Position numbers and translations under genes: made by a program
The notes under the pieces: model-generated
Databases searched by the model: none
Told to the model about the DNA's origin: nothing
The model's input: the letters and a program-made list of their open reading frames with translations, nothing else
Part shown: piece after piece, positions 35,123-43,653 of the stretch
Numbering within the stretch: the first letter of the stretch is position 1
Layout of the letters: every line of letters starts with the position of its first letter
Assembly: GCF_000241525.1 (NCBI RefSeq)
Contig: NZ_AHIL01000043.1
Coordinates: 124,001-188,000 of the forward strand
Length of the DNA: 64,000 nt
Direction of reading: 5' to 3'
From: Comamonas testosteroni ATCC 11996
GTDB lineage: Bacteria; Pseudomonadota; Gammaproteobacteria; Burkholderiales; Burkholderiaceae_C

Positions 35123-36238
35123 TCAGCGGGACAACCAAGGCAGTTGCGCTGCCTGGTAACGCCATGTCTGGAACACCATGTTCAAACGGCCCGGGCCTGT
35201 GCGTCGTGCAGCGGCATCGGGATACTCGCCAAACCAGGGCAGGATGAACTCCCAGACCACCTCGCCTTGCGGCGTCACTTCAAACAGGCGTCCCGTGGCT
35301 GACTCCGTGATGTGCGTGTTGCCGTTCCAAAGCCGCTGCGCGCTGCCCATGAAGGCGGTGTAGAAGGCATTGACCATCTCGTCCTGGTAGCTCCACGCGA
35401 TCTCATGCGAGACAGGATCTATTTCCAGCACACGCGAGAAAGCGACATGGGCTCCCGTGCGGAAGTTGCCGTTGTCAAAGGTCAGGATATGGCCGTTTGC
35501 CAGAGGAACCGGAGCATGCTGGTGCGAGACCACCGATGGCGGGATATGCAGCTTCACGCTGCCACTGGCCTTGTCCACGCCAATGATTCCCGAGGTCGTG
35601 CGCAAGCTCATGAACACCGTTCCATCGACCGCAAGCCCAAGGCCGTTGACCAAAGGCCAGTGATAGCGGCCAAAGCCCGGGTGAATGGGAAAGTGCTCGG
35701 GCTCCAGATGCTCCCAGGCCTTCCACTCCCAGACCAATCGACCTGTGCGGTCCACTTCCCGGATCACATCGCCATACATCACCTCATCCGGCCCTTGGGA
35801 GCTGCCGCCCGGCACGCGTTCTGCAAAGCCCTGGGGGACAGGGGCGCAAGCGGCGTAGAGCAAATGGCCATTGGGCAACCACTGTGCATCATGGTGATGG
35901 GCCGGATCTTCATAGCGCCAGACCACCTCTCCATCGGGTCTGACCTCGTAGAAATCGCCGCCGTGCCACATGGACCATGGCGCATAGAGGTCCGGCGATC
36001 CACGGTGGTTGCCGTTGTAGCCCAGATTGCCGTTAGGCAGGATGACAGCATGGCGGCCGGCGCGCACCGGCAGCTTCCACTCGTGAGCCACCTGGCCGTG
36101 GATATCTATGAGGTAGACATGCCCATCCGCCGTCTGGGGGGCGATCAATGTGTAGCCGCCTGCGCTCAGAGCGCTGTCATGAGCGATAAGACCTGTGCCG
36201 CGTCGGCGTTGGGTGACCTGGTCAACGGTGGTAGCCAT
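35123..36238 (-). CDS. Arylsulfotransferase (ASST)-family protein
   Basis: 371 residues from the ATG at 36238, with AGAAAG upstream. Repeated beta-propeller blades show as GHVYLIDIHGQVAHEWKLP, FYEVRPDGEVVWRYEDP and LFEVTPQGEVVWEFILP. His-rich stretches (HHHDAQWLPNGHLLY, VSHQHAPVPLANGHILTFDNGN) fit arylsulfotransferases, which move sulfate between phenols. Unlike E. coli-type periplasmic ASST, it has no signal peptide. It pairs with a Bug gene and diverges from a LysR gene. The enzyme role is tentative. Confidence 0.8.
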   Translation of the reverse strand: MATTVDQVTQRRRGTGLIAHDSALSAGGYTLIAPQTADGHVYLIDIHGQVAHEWKLPVRAGRHAVILPNGNLGYNGNHRGSPDLYAPWSMWHGGDFYEVRPDGEVVWRYEDPAHHHDAQWLPNGHLLYAACAPVPQGFAERVPGGSSQGPDEVMYGDVIREVDRTGRLVWEWKAWEHLEPEHFPIHPGFGRYHWPLVNGLGLAVDGTVFMSLRTTSGIIGVDKASGSVKLHIPPSVVSHQHAPVPLANGHILTFDNGNFRTGAHVAFSRVLEIDPVSHEIAWSYQDEMVNAFYTAFMGSAQRLWNGNTHITESATGRLFEVTPQGEVVWEFILPWFGEYPDAAARRTGPGRLNMVFQTWRYQAAQLPWLSR

Positions 36239-36351
36239 GGGGTTCTTTCTGTGACAGAAGGGATTGATGGCTGCCACTCTAGAAGTTCGTCAGCGTCAGG
36301 AATAGCTGTTTGTTTTTTAAGAGGTGTCAGATAAAACTTTACACTCAGGAC

Positions 36352-37302
36352 ATGCCAGCAATTTCTCAGGCTTTTCGATGCTTTGACGAGGTGGCGCGCC
36401 GAGGTTCGGTGCGCAAGGCCTCGGCGACCCTGCACCTGACCGCAGCAGCGGTCAACCAGCAAATCCTCAATCTCGAAGCGCAGGTGGGTCAGCCACTGTT
36501 CGACCGACTGCCCAGAGGCATGCAGCTGACGGTGGCCGGCGAGATCGTGCTGGCAGCAGTCAGGCGAAGCCAGCGCGACTTTGACAATGCCCTAGCCCAG
36601 GTCGAAGACCTGAATGCCTTGCGGCACGGGCATGTAAGCGTGGGTGTACCCCACGCGACGGCCGAATACCTCGTGCCCCAGGTAATTGCGGCAATGCATC
36701 ATCGCTATCCGGACATCACTTTCAGCGTGCGTGCCGGCATCGGTGAAGAGCTTCTGCGTCATGTAGCGCAAGGCGAGATCGATGTGGCCTATTGCCTGCG
36801 CCGAACACCTCCTGCCGGTGTCGAGGAAATGCGCTCCTGGGCACAACCCTTGGGCGTGGTGATGACTCCTGATCACCCTCTGCGCATGCGGCCTCGACTG
36901 CTGCGTCTGCGTGACTGCCTGGCCTATCCGCTGATCATGATGACTCCCGACATGGAGTTGCGCAGCATGCTCGAGCGTCTGGGCGACGGTGCACTGAGCC
37001 GGGCCCTACCGCTGGTGCAAACCAGCAGCATCCCCATGGCCCGGCGCCTGGTGGCAAGCGGCCAGGCACTGGCCTTCATGCTGCCGGACAATGTGGCGGA
37101 AGACGTGGCGGCCGAACGCCTGAGCTGGCGTGCGCTGCACGATGCCGGAGCCCTGCTGCACAGCTGCGCTTATCAGCGCACCGGCTACGCGATGGCTGCG
37201 GCCATGGAGATGTTTCTGACCGAGCTGGAACATGCAGCGGACGAGTTGAAGGCAAACTTTGATACCGGTGTTTCCTGGTCCATCGGCAATCTTGCCGTTT
37301 AA
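36352..37302 (+). CDS. LysR-family regulator divergent from the ASST/Bug genes
   Basis: 316 residues from the ATG at 36352. The helix-turn-helix region reads FDEVARRGSVRKASATLHLTAAAVNQQILNLEAQVGQPLFDR. The effector domain follows, with HPLRMRPRLLRLRD and VASGQALAFMLPDNVAED. It is divergent from the ASST/Bug pair over 113 bp, which is the classic layout for a LysR and its target. A TTG at 36310 is an alternative start. AGGA lies one base before the ATG, too near for normal use. Confidence 0.9.
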   Translation: MPAISQAFRCFDEVARRGSVRKASATLHLTAAAVNQQILNLEAQVGQPLFDRLPRGMQLTVAGEIVLAAVRRSQRDFDNALAQVEDLNALRHGHVSVGVPHATAEYLVPQVIAAMHHRYPDITFSVRAGIGEELLRHVAQGEIDVAYCLRRTPPAGVEEMRSWAQPLGVVMTPDHPLRMRPRLLRLRDCLAYPLIMMTPDMELRSMLERLGDGALSRALPLVQTSSIPMARRLVASGQALAFMLPDNVAEDVAAERLSWRALHDAGALLHSCAYQRTGYAMAAAMEMFLTELEHAADELKANFDTGVSWSIGNLAV

Positions 37303-37585
37303 CAGCATGGAATCGGCAGGCACCGGATAGGCACTGGCACCTCAACGCCGAGCGGAATGACTTTGCACAATGGAGCAACACTTCGCAGCACTTCATGAAG
37401 CACCGCAGTCATTGCTGCAGATGTTTGCATTCGCAGCAACAGCACTCTTCCAGCTGCAGCATCGTTTCCCGGATCGGTCGCAAAGTCTGAGCTCATTGCA
37501 TGCGGGCATACATGCATCAGGCAATTGGATGACGAGGCATTTCACGTATGCGCAATAGCATGTGGCAAAAAAGGATGCAACAGCC

Positions 37586-39799
37586 ATGGTCGATCCCACC
37601 AGCACTTCAGCCCCTGAATCCGCTCCTGCACATTCGCGCCTGGCACGTCACTGGCTGCGCTGGTCAGCCCTTGCGATGGCGCTGCTGCTGGCTTTGATTC
37701 TGGCGGCGTCACTGCTGATTGCCTTCATGGACTGGAACAAGCTCAAGCCATGGATCAATGAAAAAGTCAGCACTTCCACGGGCCGCGAATTCGCCATCAA
37801 TGGCGATCTGCAGCTGCAGTGGACCTGGCCACAGCCTCTCGATACGGGCTGGCGTCACTGGGTGCCCGGCGTGGTGGTGCACGCCAGCGATCTGACACTT
37901 TCGCAGCCCCAGGGCTGGCTGGTTCAACAGGCGCCTGAAAAATCCGATGACAAACAGCCGGCATTACCTGCGACGCCCAAGGAGCTCAACACCGGTCGCC
38001 TGCCCGAGCAAGGCCAGGCAGCTAACGAGAAAAAGACGGCCGCAGATGACGATGACGCCATAGCTGATGCCGGCCGGCAACCGCCCGAACGCGATGCCCG
38101 CACCATGATCACCGCAGCAAATGCCACGGCCAGCCTGCGCCTTTGGCCACTATTGGCGCACCATGTGCAGCTCGACTCCTTGCTGTTGCAGGCTCCAGAT
38201 ATGGTGCTGGCCCGCAACGACAAGGGCGAGAACAACTGGACATTTGACAAGCCCGCAAGCAGCGGCCCGAAGTGGAGTTTTGAAATAGGCCAGCTGCGCA
38301 TCAGCGACGGCGTTCTGGGCTGGTCCGACGCTGTCAAGAACATGGCCGTGCGCGCCCGTATCGACACGCTGCGTAGACCGGTCAGTGCCGATCAACCTTA
38401 TGGCGTGCGCTTTGGCCTCGCTGGCTATCTGCACCAAGGCAAGACCCGCGCGCAAATTCAGGCCCAGGGTCTGGCGGGGCCTGTACTGGATCTGCGCCAG
38501 GACAGGCTGCGCTTTCCGTTGCTCATTTCGGCCAAGGCTGGCAGCCTGCAAGCATTTGCCAAGGGGATTCTCGACAATCCCAAGACACTGGACGGACTGG
38601 ACTTTCAAGTTCAGGTGCGCGGCAAGAGTATGGCCGACCTGTTCGAGCTCAGCGGCTTGCTGCTGCCCGCCACACCGCCGTTCGAGACCAGCGGCCGTCT
38701 GATCGGCAGCCTAGCGCCAGGCAAGGCCGTCTGGCAATACGAGAAGTTTCAGGGCAAGCTGGGTCAGAGTGATTTGAGCGGCGACCTCCAATACCGCTCC
38801 GCCCAGCCTCGGCCAAAACTGACAGCACAGCTGCACTCCAAACAACTGCGACTGGTGGATCTGGGTCCGGTCATAGGCGCAGCCCCGTCCGGCAGCCCCG
38901 ACAAACCCCAGCCCGTCAACGGCAAGGTACTGCCGCAAATTCGGTTCCAGACCGAGAACTGGGACAAGATGGATCTCGACCTGCGCTATGAAAGCAGCCA
39001 TATCCTGCGGCCCGAAGCTCTGCCCCTGCAAAACCTCAGCGTGCATGCGCTGCTGGACAACGGCAAACTCACCCTATCGCCACTGAAGTTCGGCCTCGCC
39101 GAAGGCACGCTGAATATCGACGCCAGCGTGGACAGCCACGCCAGGCCCGTTGCAGCCAAACTCAACACACAGGTGCAATCTCTCAAGCTCTCCGCGCTGT
39201 TTCCCACGATTGAAAGGATGAAGAAAAGCCTGGGCCGGCTCGATGGCGCAGTCGCGCTCACCGGGCAAGGCGAGTCACTGGCACAGTGGCTGGGCACGGG
39301 CAATGGCTCGCTACGCCTGTTTGTGCGCGACGGCACTTTCAGCTCGCAACTGCTGGACCTCGCCGGACTGAACGTAGGCTCCATCGTCATCGCCAAGCTA
39401 TTTGGGAGCGACAAGGAAGTGCAGCTGCGTTGTGCCGTGGCCGACTTCAATGTGCAACAAGGCATTGCCCGCCCACGCATGGCCAAGCTGGCCACGACTG
39501 AAGCCGTTGTTGAAGCCACGGGCGAGATCAACCTGGCGCAGGAACAGCTCAATCTGCGCATCGTCCCTGAATCGCTGAAGTGGAAGTTTTTCTCACTGCG
39601 CACACCACTTTATGTGCGCGGCAGCTTTGCCAAACCCGATGTGGGCCTGGAGCCGGGCCCCTTGGCAGCCCGTGCCGGTGCTGCAGTGGCTGCTGCCGTT
39701 TTTGCGCCAGCGGCACTGGCTCTGGTGCCGCTGACCGTGCCTGCCGCCGACGACGATGTGAACTGCAAGCAGTTGCTGACTCAAGTACGCAGCCGGTAG
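37586..39799 (+). CDS. AsmA-family protein
   Basis: 737 residues from the ATG at 37586, about 10 nt after AAGGA; a GTG at 37562 is less likely. One membrane helix (ALAMALLLALILAASLLIAFMDWNKLKPWINEKV) anchors the protein. GREFAINGDLQLQWTWPQP and later TGQGESLAQWLGTGNGSLRLFVRDGTF match AsmA. Most of the protein should lie in the periplasm as a beta-rich groove. AsmA-like proteins are implicated in moving phospholipids to the outer membrane. A charged insert rich in Asp, Lys and Gln lies near residues 115-175. The 283 bp before it hold no gene I can support. Confidence 0.88.
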   Translation: MVDPTSTSAPESAPAHSRLARHWLRWSALAMALLLALILAASLLIAFMDWNKLKPWINEKVSTSTGREFAINGDLQLQWTWPQPLDTGWRHWVPGVVVHASDLTLSQPQGWLVQQAPEKSDDKQPALPATPKELNTGRLPEQGQAANEKKTAADDDDAIADAGRQPPERDARTMITAANATASLRLWPLLAHHVQLDSLLLQAPDMVLARNDKGENNWTFDKPASSGPKWSFEIGQLRISDGVLGWSDAVKNMAVRARIDTLRRPVSADQPYGVRFGLAGYLHQGKTRAQIQAQGLAGPVLDLRQDRLRFPLLISAKAGSLQAFAKGILDNPKTLDGLDFQVQVRGKSMADLFELSGLLLPATPPFETSGRLIGSLAPGKAVWQYEKFQGKLGQSDLSGDLQYRSAQPRPKLTAQLHSKQLRLVDLGPVIGAAPSGSPDKPQPVNGKVLPQIRFQTENWDKMDLDLRYESSHILRPEALPLQNLSVHALLDNGKLTLSPLKFGLAEGTLNIDASVDSHARPVAAKLNTQVQSLKLSALFPTIERMKKSLGRLDGAVALTGQGESLAQWLGTGNGSLRLFVRDGTFSSQLLDLAGLNVGSIVIAKLFGSDKEVQLRCAVADFNVQQGIARPRMAKLATTEAVVEATGEINLAQEQLNLRIVPESLKWKFFSLRTPLYVRGSFAKPDVGLEPGPLAARAGAAVAAAVFAPAALALVPLTVPAADDDVNCKQLLTQVRSR

Positions 39800-39972
39800 A
39801 CGAAGGCAAAGGCGGGCTGCCGATTCTCGCCTTCCCAACCGGAGCTCATTGGTACCTGCTTGTCTGCGCACGATCCAATTCGGTCGTCAACGCCTCCGTA
39901 CTCAGTGACGGCCTTCATTGTGGAAGATCATCAAGAAATGAACGGATGTATCAAATCTCGAATGCCCCAGGC

Positions 39973-40869
39973 CTAGGAATGAAGCTCGGTACTCTGGGCA
40001 CGTAGCCAATTGAATACCTGCAGGACGATTTCCGAACGCGCCTGCTTCTCCATCCCCGACAACCACCAGGTAGAGCCAGGCAAGCGCGGATATTCCGAAA
40101 GTATTTGCAGTTGACCGCGTGCGAGGCTGGCGTCTACCAATAGACGCGGCAGACAAGCAATACAGCCTCCTTCCAGAACAGCCTCGATCAAGAGGCGAGC
40201 GTCGTCATAAATGGCTCGCTTCCTGAAGCGTGCCAGCGGCCCCAGGAACAGCGGAGCAGTTACGTCACTCGTCAGGCTTTCTTCCAGACACGTCAGATCC
40301 GCATGCAAATGGTGCTGTGTCTGCGGCACTTTGGCTAACTTCCGTGCCAGATCGGTGTTCGCTACGAGTACCCATTCATCCTGAAATAGTGGTATTTCCT
40401 GCAAACCAGGCTGCAAAAGAGGCCTGTTGCCGATAGCGATATCGACATCAATTTCGTCAACAAAACGGGCACTTTCGTCCACGGACAGCAGCAGACACAG
40501 CTCGGGCAGTTGAGCTTGAAGTTCTCGCAATCTTGGCTGCAGCCAGCCATGCAGCAAGGGTGCCGGGCATACCAGCACCACCAATCCCGGATCCAGATAA
40601 GTGGCGATTCTTCCGAGGCCACTTCGCAAAACGGTCAGCGTACGTTGAACGCTGCGCAGCAGCACTTCACCAGCGACGGTCAGTTCCACTCCCCGCCCTG
40701 CCCGCCGGAACAAAGGCTGCATGACCTGGTCTTCCAACTGCTGCACCTGATGGCTGATTGCCGACTGTGTCACATGCAGTTCGTCAGCCGCACGCGAGAA
40801 ACTGCCATGTCGGGCTGCAGCCTCAAACCCCATCAACAACTTCAGAGAAGGAATGCGATGCTCTGACAT
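39973..40869 (-). CDS. LysR-family regulator (GcvA-like) of the deiminase pair
   Basis: 298 residues. SLKLLMGFEAAARHGSFSRAADELHVTQSAISHQVQQLEDQV is the DNA-binding domain, in the GcvA-like subgroup by its opening. The effector domain has VDESARFVDEIDVDIAIGNRP and ALLIEAVLEGGCIACLP. It diverges from the two exported agmatine-deiminase-like genes, so these are the likely targets. An ATATGAG...CTCATAT pair (40868-40918) spans the intergenic region and might be part of its binding site. Confidence 0.9.
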   Translation of the reverse strand: MSEHRIPSLKLLMGFEAAARHGSFSRAADELHVTQSAISHQVQQLEDQVMQPLFRRAGRGVELTVAGEVLLRSVQRTLTVLRSGLGRIATYLDPGLVVLVCPAPLLHGWLQPRLRELQAQLPELCLLLSVDESARFVDEIDVDIAIGNRPLLQPGLQEIPLFQDEWVLVANTDLARKLAKVPQTQHHLHADLTCLEESLTSDVTAPLFLGPLARFRKRAIYDDARLLIEAVLEGGCIACLPRLLVDASLARGQLQILSEYPRLPGSTWWLSGMEKQARSEIVLQVFNWLRAQSTELHS

Positions 40870-40999
40870 ATGAGAAAACTTAATACATTTATCAGAATCA
40901 TATCATTTGTCCTCATATAACTCTCTCACCACAATGCCGTCCATAGCAATGCGGTGGCAATTTCCCCGCATTGATTCTTTTGATTGATAAGGATGAGTG

Positions 41000-42160
41000 A
41001 TGAGTACACGTCGATATTTCATGCGAAGCTGCGCGTCAGGTGGCGGCGCAATGGCGGTGCTGGGTTTGCTGGCCGCGTGTGGCGGAGGCAGTGATGGCGG
41101 TCCAGACACAAACCCGGTCACTCCGCCCTTGGACAACGGCAGCACCAGCAATCAGGGCCAGGACTGGCATATGCCCGACGAGGCCGAAGCACATAAGGCA
41201 ACATGGATGGCGCATGGCGCCTCGAGCGCGATCTGGACACGTGCGCAAGTACCGCAGGTTCAACTGGCACTGGCGCGCATCGCCAACGCCATTGCAGCCT
41301 ACGAACCCGTCAACATGCTGGTTCGCCAGAGTGAACTCGAAAATGCGCGGCAGTTGCTTGATCCGCGTGTCACGCTGATTCCCGCCAAACTTGACGATCT
41401 GTGGATGCGCGACACCGGCCCCGTCTTTATACGCAAGCCCAATGGCGAGCGGGCGTGTGTGAAGTTCAATTTCAATGGCTGGGGAAAAAAGCAGCAGTTT
41501 GACCATGACGGCCTGGTAGCCGATGTGGTCAGTGCTCATGTGAAATTGCCACTGCTTGCCACACGCCTGGTCCTTGAAGGCGGAGCATTGGAGGTTGACG
41601 GCAAGGGAACGGCCATCATCACGGAAAGCTGTGTGCTGAACAGCAATCGCAATCCAGGCTGGAGCAAGGCCGATTGCGAAGCAGAGTTACGCCGTTTGCT
41701 GGGTATTCGCAAGGTCATCTGGTTGCCCGGCATCAAGAACAAGGACATCACTGATGCTCACACGGACTTCTATGCTCGCTTTGTACGTTCCGGCGTGGTG
41801 GTTGCTCACCGCGACATGAACCCTGACTCCTATGAGTATTCGCTGACCAGGCAACACCTGGAGATCTTGCGAAGCGCCACCGATGTCGACAATCAGCCGC
41901 TGAAAATCGTCGTTGTCGATAGACCCAGCCAGATTCGCCCGGGAAATAATCCGGACACTTTCGCCGCTGGCTACATCAACTACTATGCAAGCAGCCGCGC
42001 CATTTTCTTGCCCGAATTCGGGGATGCGAAAGCTGATTCGATTGCCAAGGAAATATATGCGCAGCTGTACCCAGGACGCGCAGTGGTCCAGATCAATATC
42101 GACCCTATCGCTGCCGGCGGCGGGGGCATCCATTGCACCACGCAACAGGAAATCATCTAA
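41000..42160 (+). CDS. Exported agmatine deiminase-family enzyme, lipoprotein form
   Basis: 386 residues from the ATG at 41000, seven bases after AAGGA. The signal STRRYFMRS... has a twin-arginine motif at 4-5 and ends in a lipobox LLAAC, so Cys27 is lipidated. The porphyromonas-type deiminase fold follows: MPDEAEAHKATWMAHG, DDLWMRDTGPVF, FNFNGWG, VLEGGALEVDGKGT and GGGGIHCTTQQ with the nucleophile Cys379. Agmatine deiminase converts agmatine to N-carbamoylputrescine and ammonia; AguA is normally cytosolic, so an exported form is unusual. The second copy starts 7 bp after it. Confidence 0.88.
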   Translation: MSTRRYFMRSCASGGGAMAVLGLLAACGGGSDGGPDTNPVTPPLDNGSTSNQGQDWHMPDEAEAHKATWMAHGASSAIWTRAQVPQVQLALARIANAIAAYEPVNMLVRQSELENARQLLDPRVTLIPAKLDDLWMRDTGPVFIRKPNGERACVKFNFNGWGKKQQFDHDGLVADVVSAHVKLPLLATRLVLEGGALEVDGKGTAIITESCVLNSNRNPGWSKADCEAELRRLLGIRKVIWLPGIKNKDITDAHTDFYARFVRSGVVVAHRDMNPDSYEYSLTRQHLEILRSATDVDNQPLKIVVVDRPSQIRPGNNPDTFAAGYINYYASSRAIFLPEFGDAKADSIAKEIYAQLYPGRAVVQINIDPIAAGGGGIHCTTQQEII

Positions 42161-42166
42161 GACCGG

Positions 42167-43264
42167 ATGAGCCATATGCAACGACGACATTTCCTGAATG
42201 CCGCTATTGGCCTGACAGCCGGCACAACCGCTGGCATGCATGGATTGCCAGCTCAGGCAGCCGGTAGCTGGCGCATGCCTGACGAAGGGGAGCGCCACTC
42301 GGCCACCTGGATGGCCTTTGGCGCCAATGACGATGTGTGGGGAAAACGTCTGAAATCGGGCGCGCAGGCAAACCTGGCACGCATCGCACAAGCGATTGCC
42401 AGTGTTGAACCCGTTCACATGCTGGTCAACGAGGAAGACTACGACCTTGCGGCGCGGTTGTGCGGCAATAAGGTCAAGCTGGTGGTGCAACCCATCGACG
42501 ACTTCTGGATGCGCGACACCGGGCCAGTCTTCGTGAAAGGGGCTGGCGGAGCGTTAGCCGGTGTGAGCTTCAATTTCAATGGTTGGGGTGAAAAGCAGGA
42601 CTACGAGGACGATGCGCTGGTGGCCAGCTTCGTCGCCGGGCGCGCGGGTGTTCCCGTTATTGAAAGCTCCCTCGTTCTGGAAGGGGGCGGTATCGAAGTC
42701 GATGGTCGCGGAACGGCGATCATTACGGAAAGCTGTGTACTGAATGTCAATCGCAACCCTGGCGTAAGCAAGGCGCAGTGTGAAAAAGAGCTGCACCGAG
42801 TGCTGGGTATCGAGAAAGTCATCTGGTTGCCAGGTATTGCCGGCCAAGACATCACCGATGGTCATACCGACTTTTATGCCCGCTTCTGCGCTCCTGGTAT
42901 GGTGGTGGCCGGTTTCGAAAGCGATTCATCGTCGCCTGAGCATGCGGTCACACGTCGCCATCTCGAAATCCTGCGCAAAGCCACGGACGCACGTGGCCTT
43001 CCGCTAAAAGTTGTGACCCTGCCAGGGCCTGACCATGTTCGGCCGCAGTATGAAAACAAGGACTTTGCTGCCGGCTACATCAACTTTTATGTATGCAATG
43101 GCGCGGTGCTATGCCCTGAATTTGGTCATGTGCAAGCCGATCGCAACACGAAAGCGATCCTGCGTGAGCAATTTCCCGGACGCGACATCGTGCAACTCAA
43201 CATTGACGCGATCGCAGCTGGCGGTGGCGGAATCCACTGCACCACACAGCAGCAGCCGGCCTGA
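42167..43264 (+). CDS. Second exported agmatine deiminase-family enzyme
   Basis: 365 residues. MSHMQRRHFLNAAIGLTAGTTAGMHGLPAQAAG is a Tat signal with QRRHFL and cleavage near AQA-A, but without a lipobox. The mature enzyme is close to the upstream gene over its whole length: FWMRDTGPVF, FNFNGWGEK, LEGGGIEVDGRGTAIITESCVLN, DGHTDFYARF and GGGGIHCTTQQ with the nucleophile Cys358. Both copies keep the catalytic set, so both may work, one anchored and one free in the periplasm. An ATG at 42176 is an alternative start. It is co-transcribed with the first copy. Confidence 0.88.
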   Translation: MSHMQRRHFLNAAIGLTAGTTAGMHGLPAQAAGSWRMPDEGERHSATWMAFGANDDVWGKRLKSGAQANLARIAQAIASVEPVHMLVNEEDYDLAARLCGNKVKLVVQPIDDFWMRDTGPVFVKGAGGALAGVSFNFNGWGEKQDYEDDALVASFVAGRAGVPVIESSLVLEGGGIEVDGRGTAIITESCVLNVNRNPGVSKAQCEKELHRVLGIEKVIWLPGIAGQDITDGHTDFYARFCAPGMVVAGFESDSSSPEHAVTRRHLEILRKATDARGLPLKVVTLPGPDHVRPQYENKDFAAGYINFYVCNGAVLCPEFGHVQADRNTKAILREQFPGRDIVQLNIDAIAAGGGGIHCTTQQQPA

Positions 43265-43653
43265 AATGATCAATAGACCTGTCCGGAATGAGAGGTTTCA
43301 GGAAAAGCTGACCTTCACTACAGGATCTCGAACGACAGCAATCGGTGTGCTGCCGCAGCATCCATCGACGTAAGCAAGCTCTGTTTTTGGCTCGATTGCT
43401 GCCGTTGAGCTTTCTGACTGCTTTGGCGAGTCTCGCTGTCCGGCCTCCCGGGGTCTTGCTGTGTCCAGTACTGCGACCAGAAATCTGTTTGAGTGCCAAT
43501 ATTGAAAGCTTCATGCATGCTTTCAGGCGAGATGGTGCCGGACTGTTCCAGCCATGTCTTGCATGCCGGGAATCGACGGCAGCCAGAAGGCATACAGCCT
43601 CCTGCACTGCCGCGGATAAACCTTTCGGCTTCAGTCCTGATCGCTCTACAGAA
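43265..43653. other. Intergenic region, no firm gene
   Basis: Nearly 390 bp between convergent genes (deiminase and chemoreceptor). A minus-strand frame from 43518 to 43318 reads MHEAFNIGTQTDFWSQYWTQQDPGR and is Gln/Ser-rich. It has no ribosome site and no GC bias at third positions, so I do not call it. Confidence 0.3.

Noticed and set aside
43318..43518. Gln/Ser-rich minus-strand frame MHEAFNIGTQ...
   Set aside because: No ribosome site, low third-position GC and no family features.
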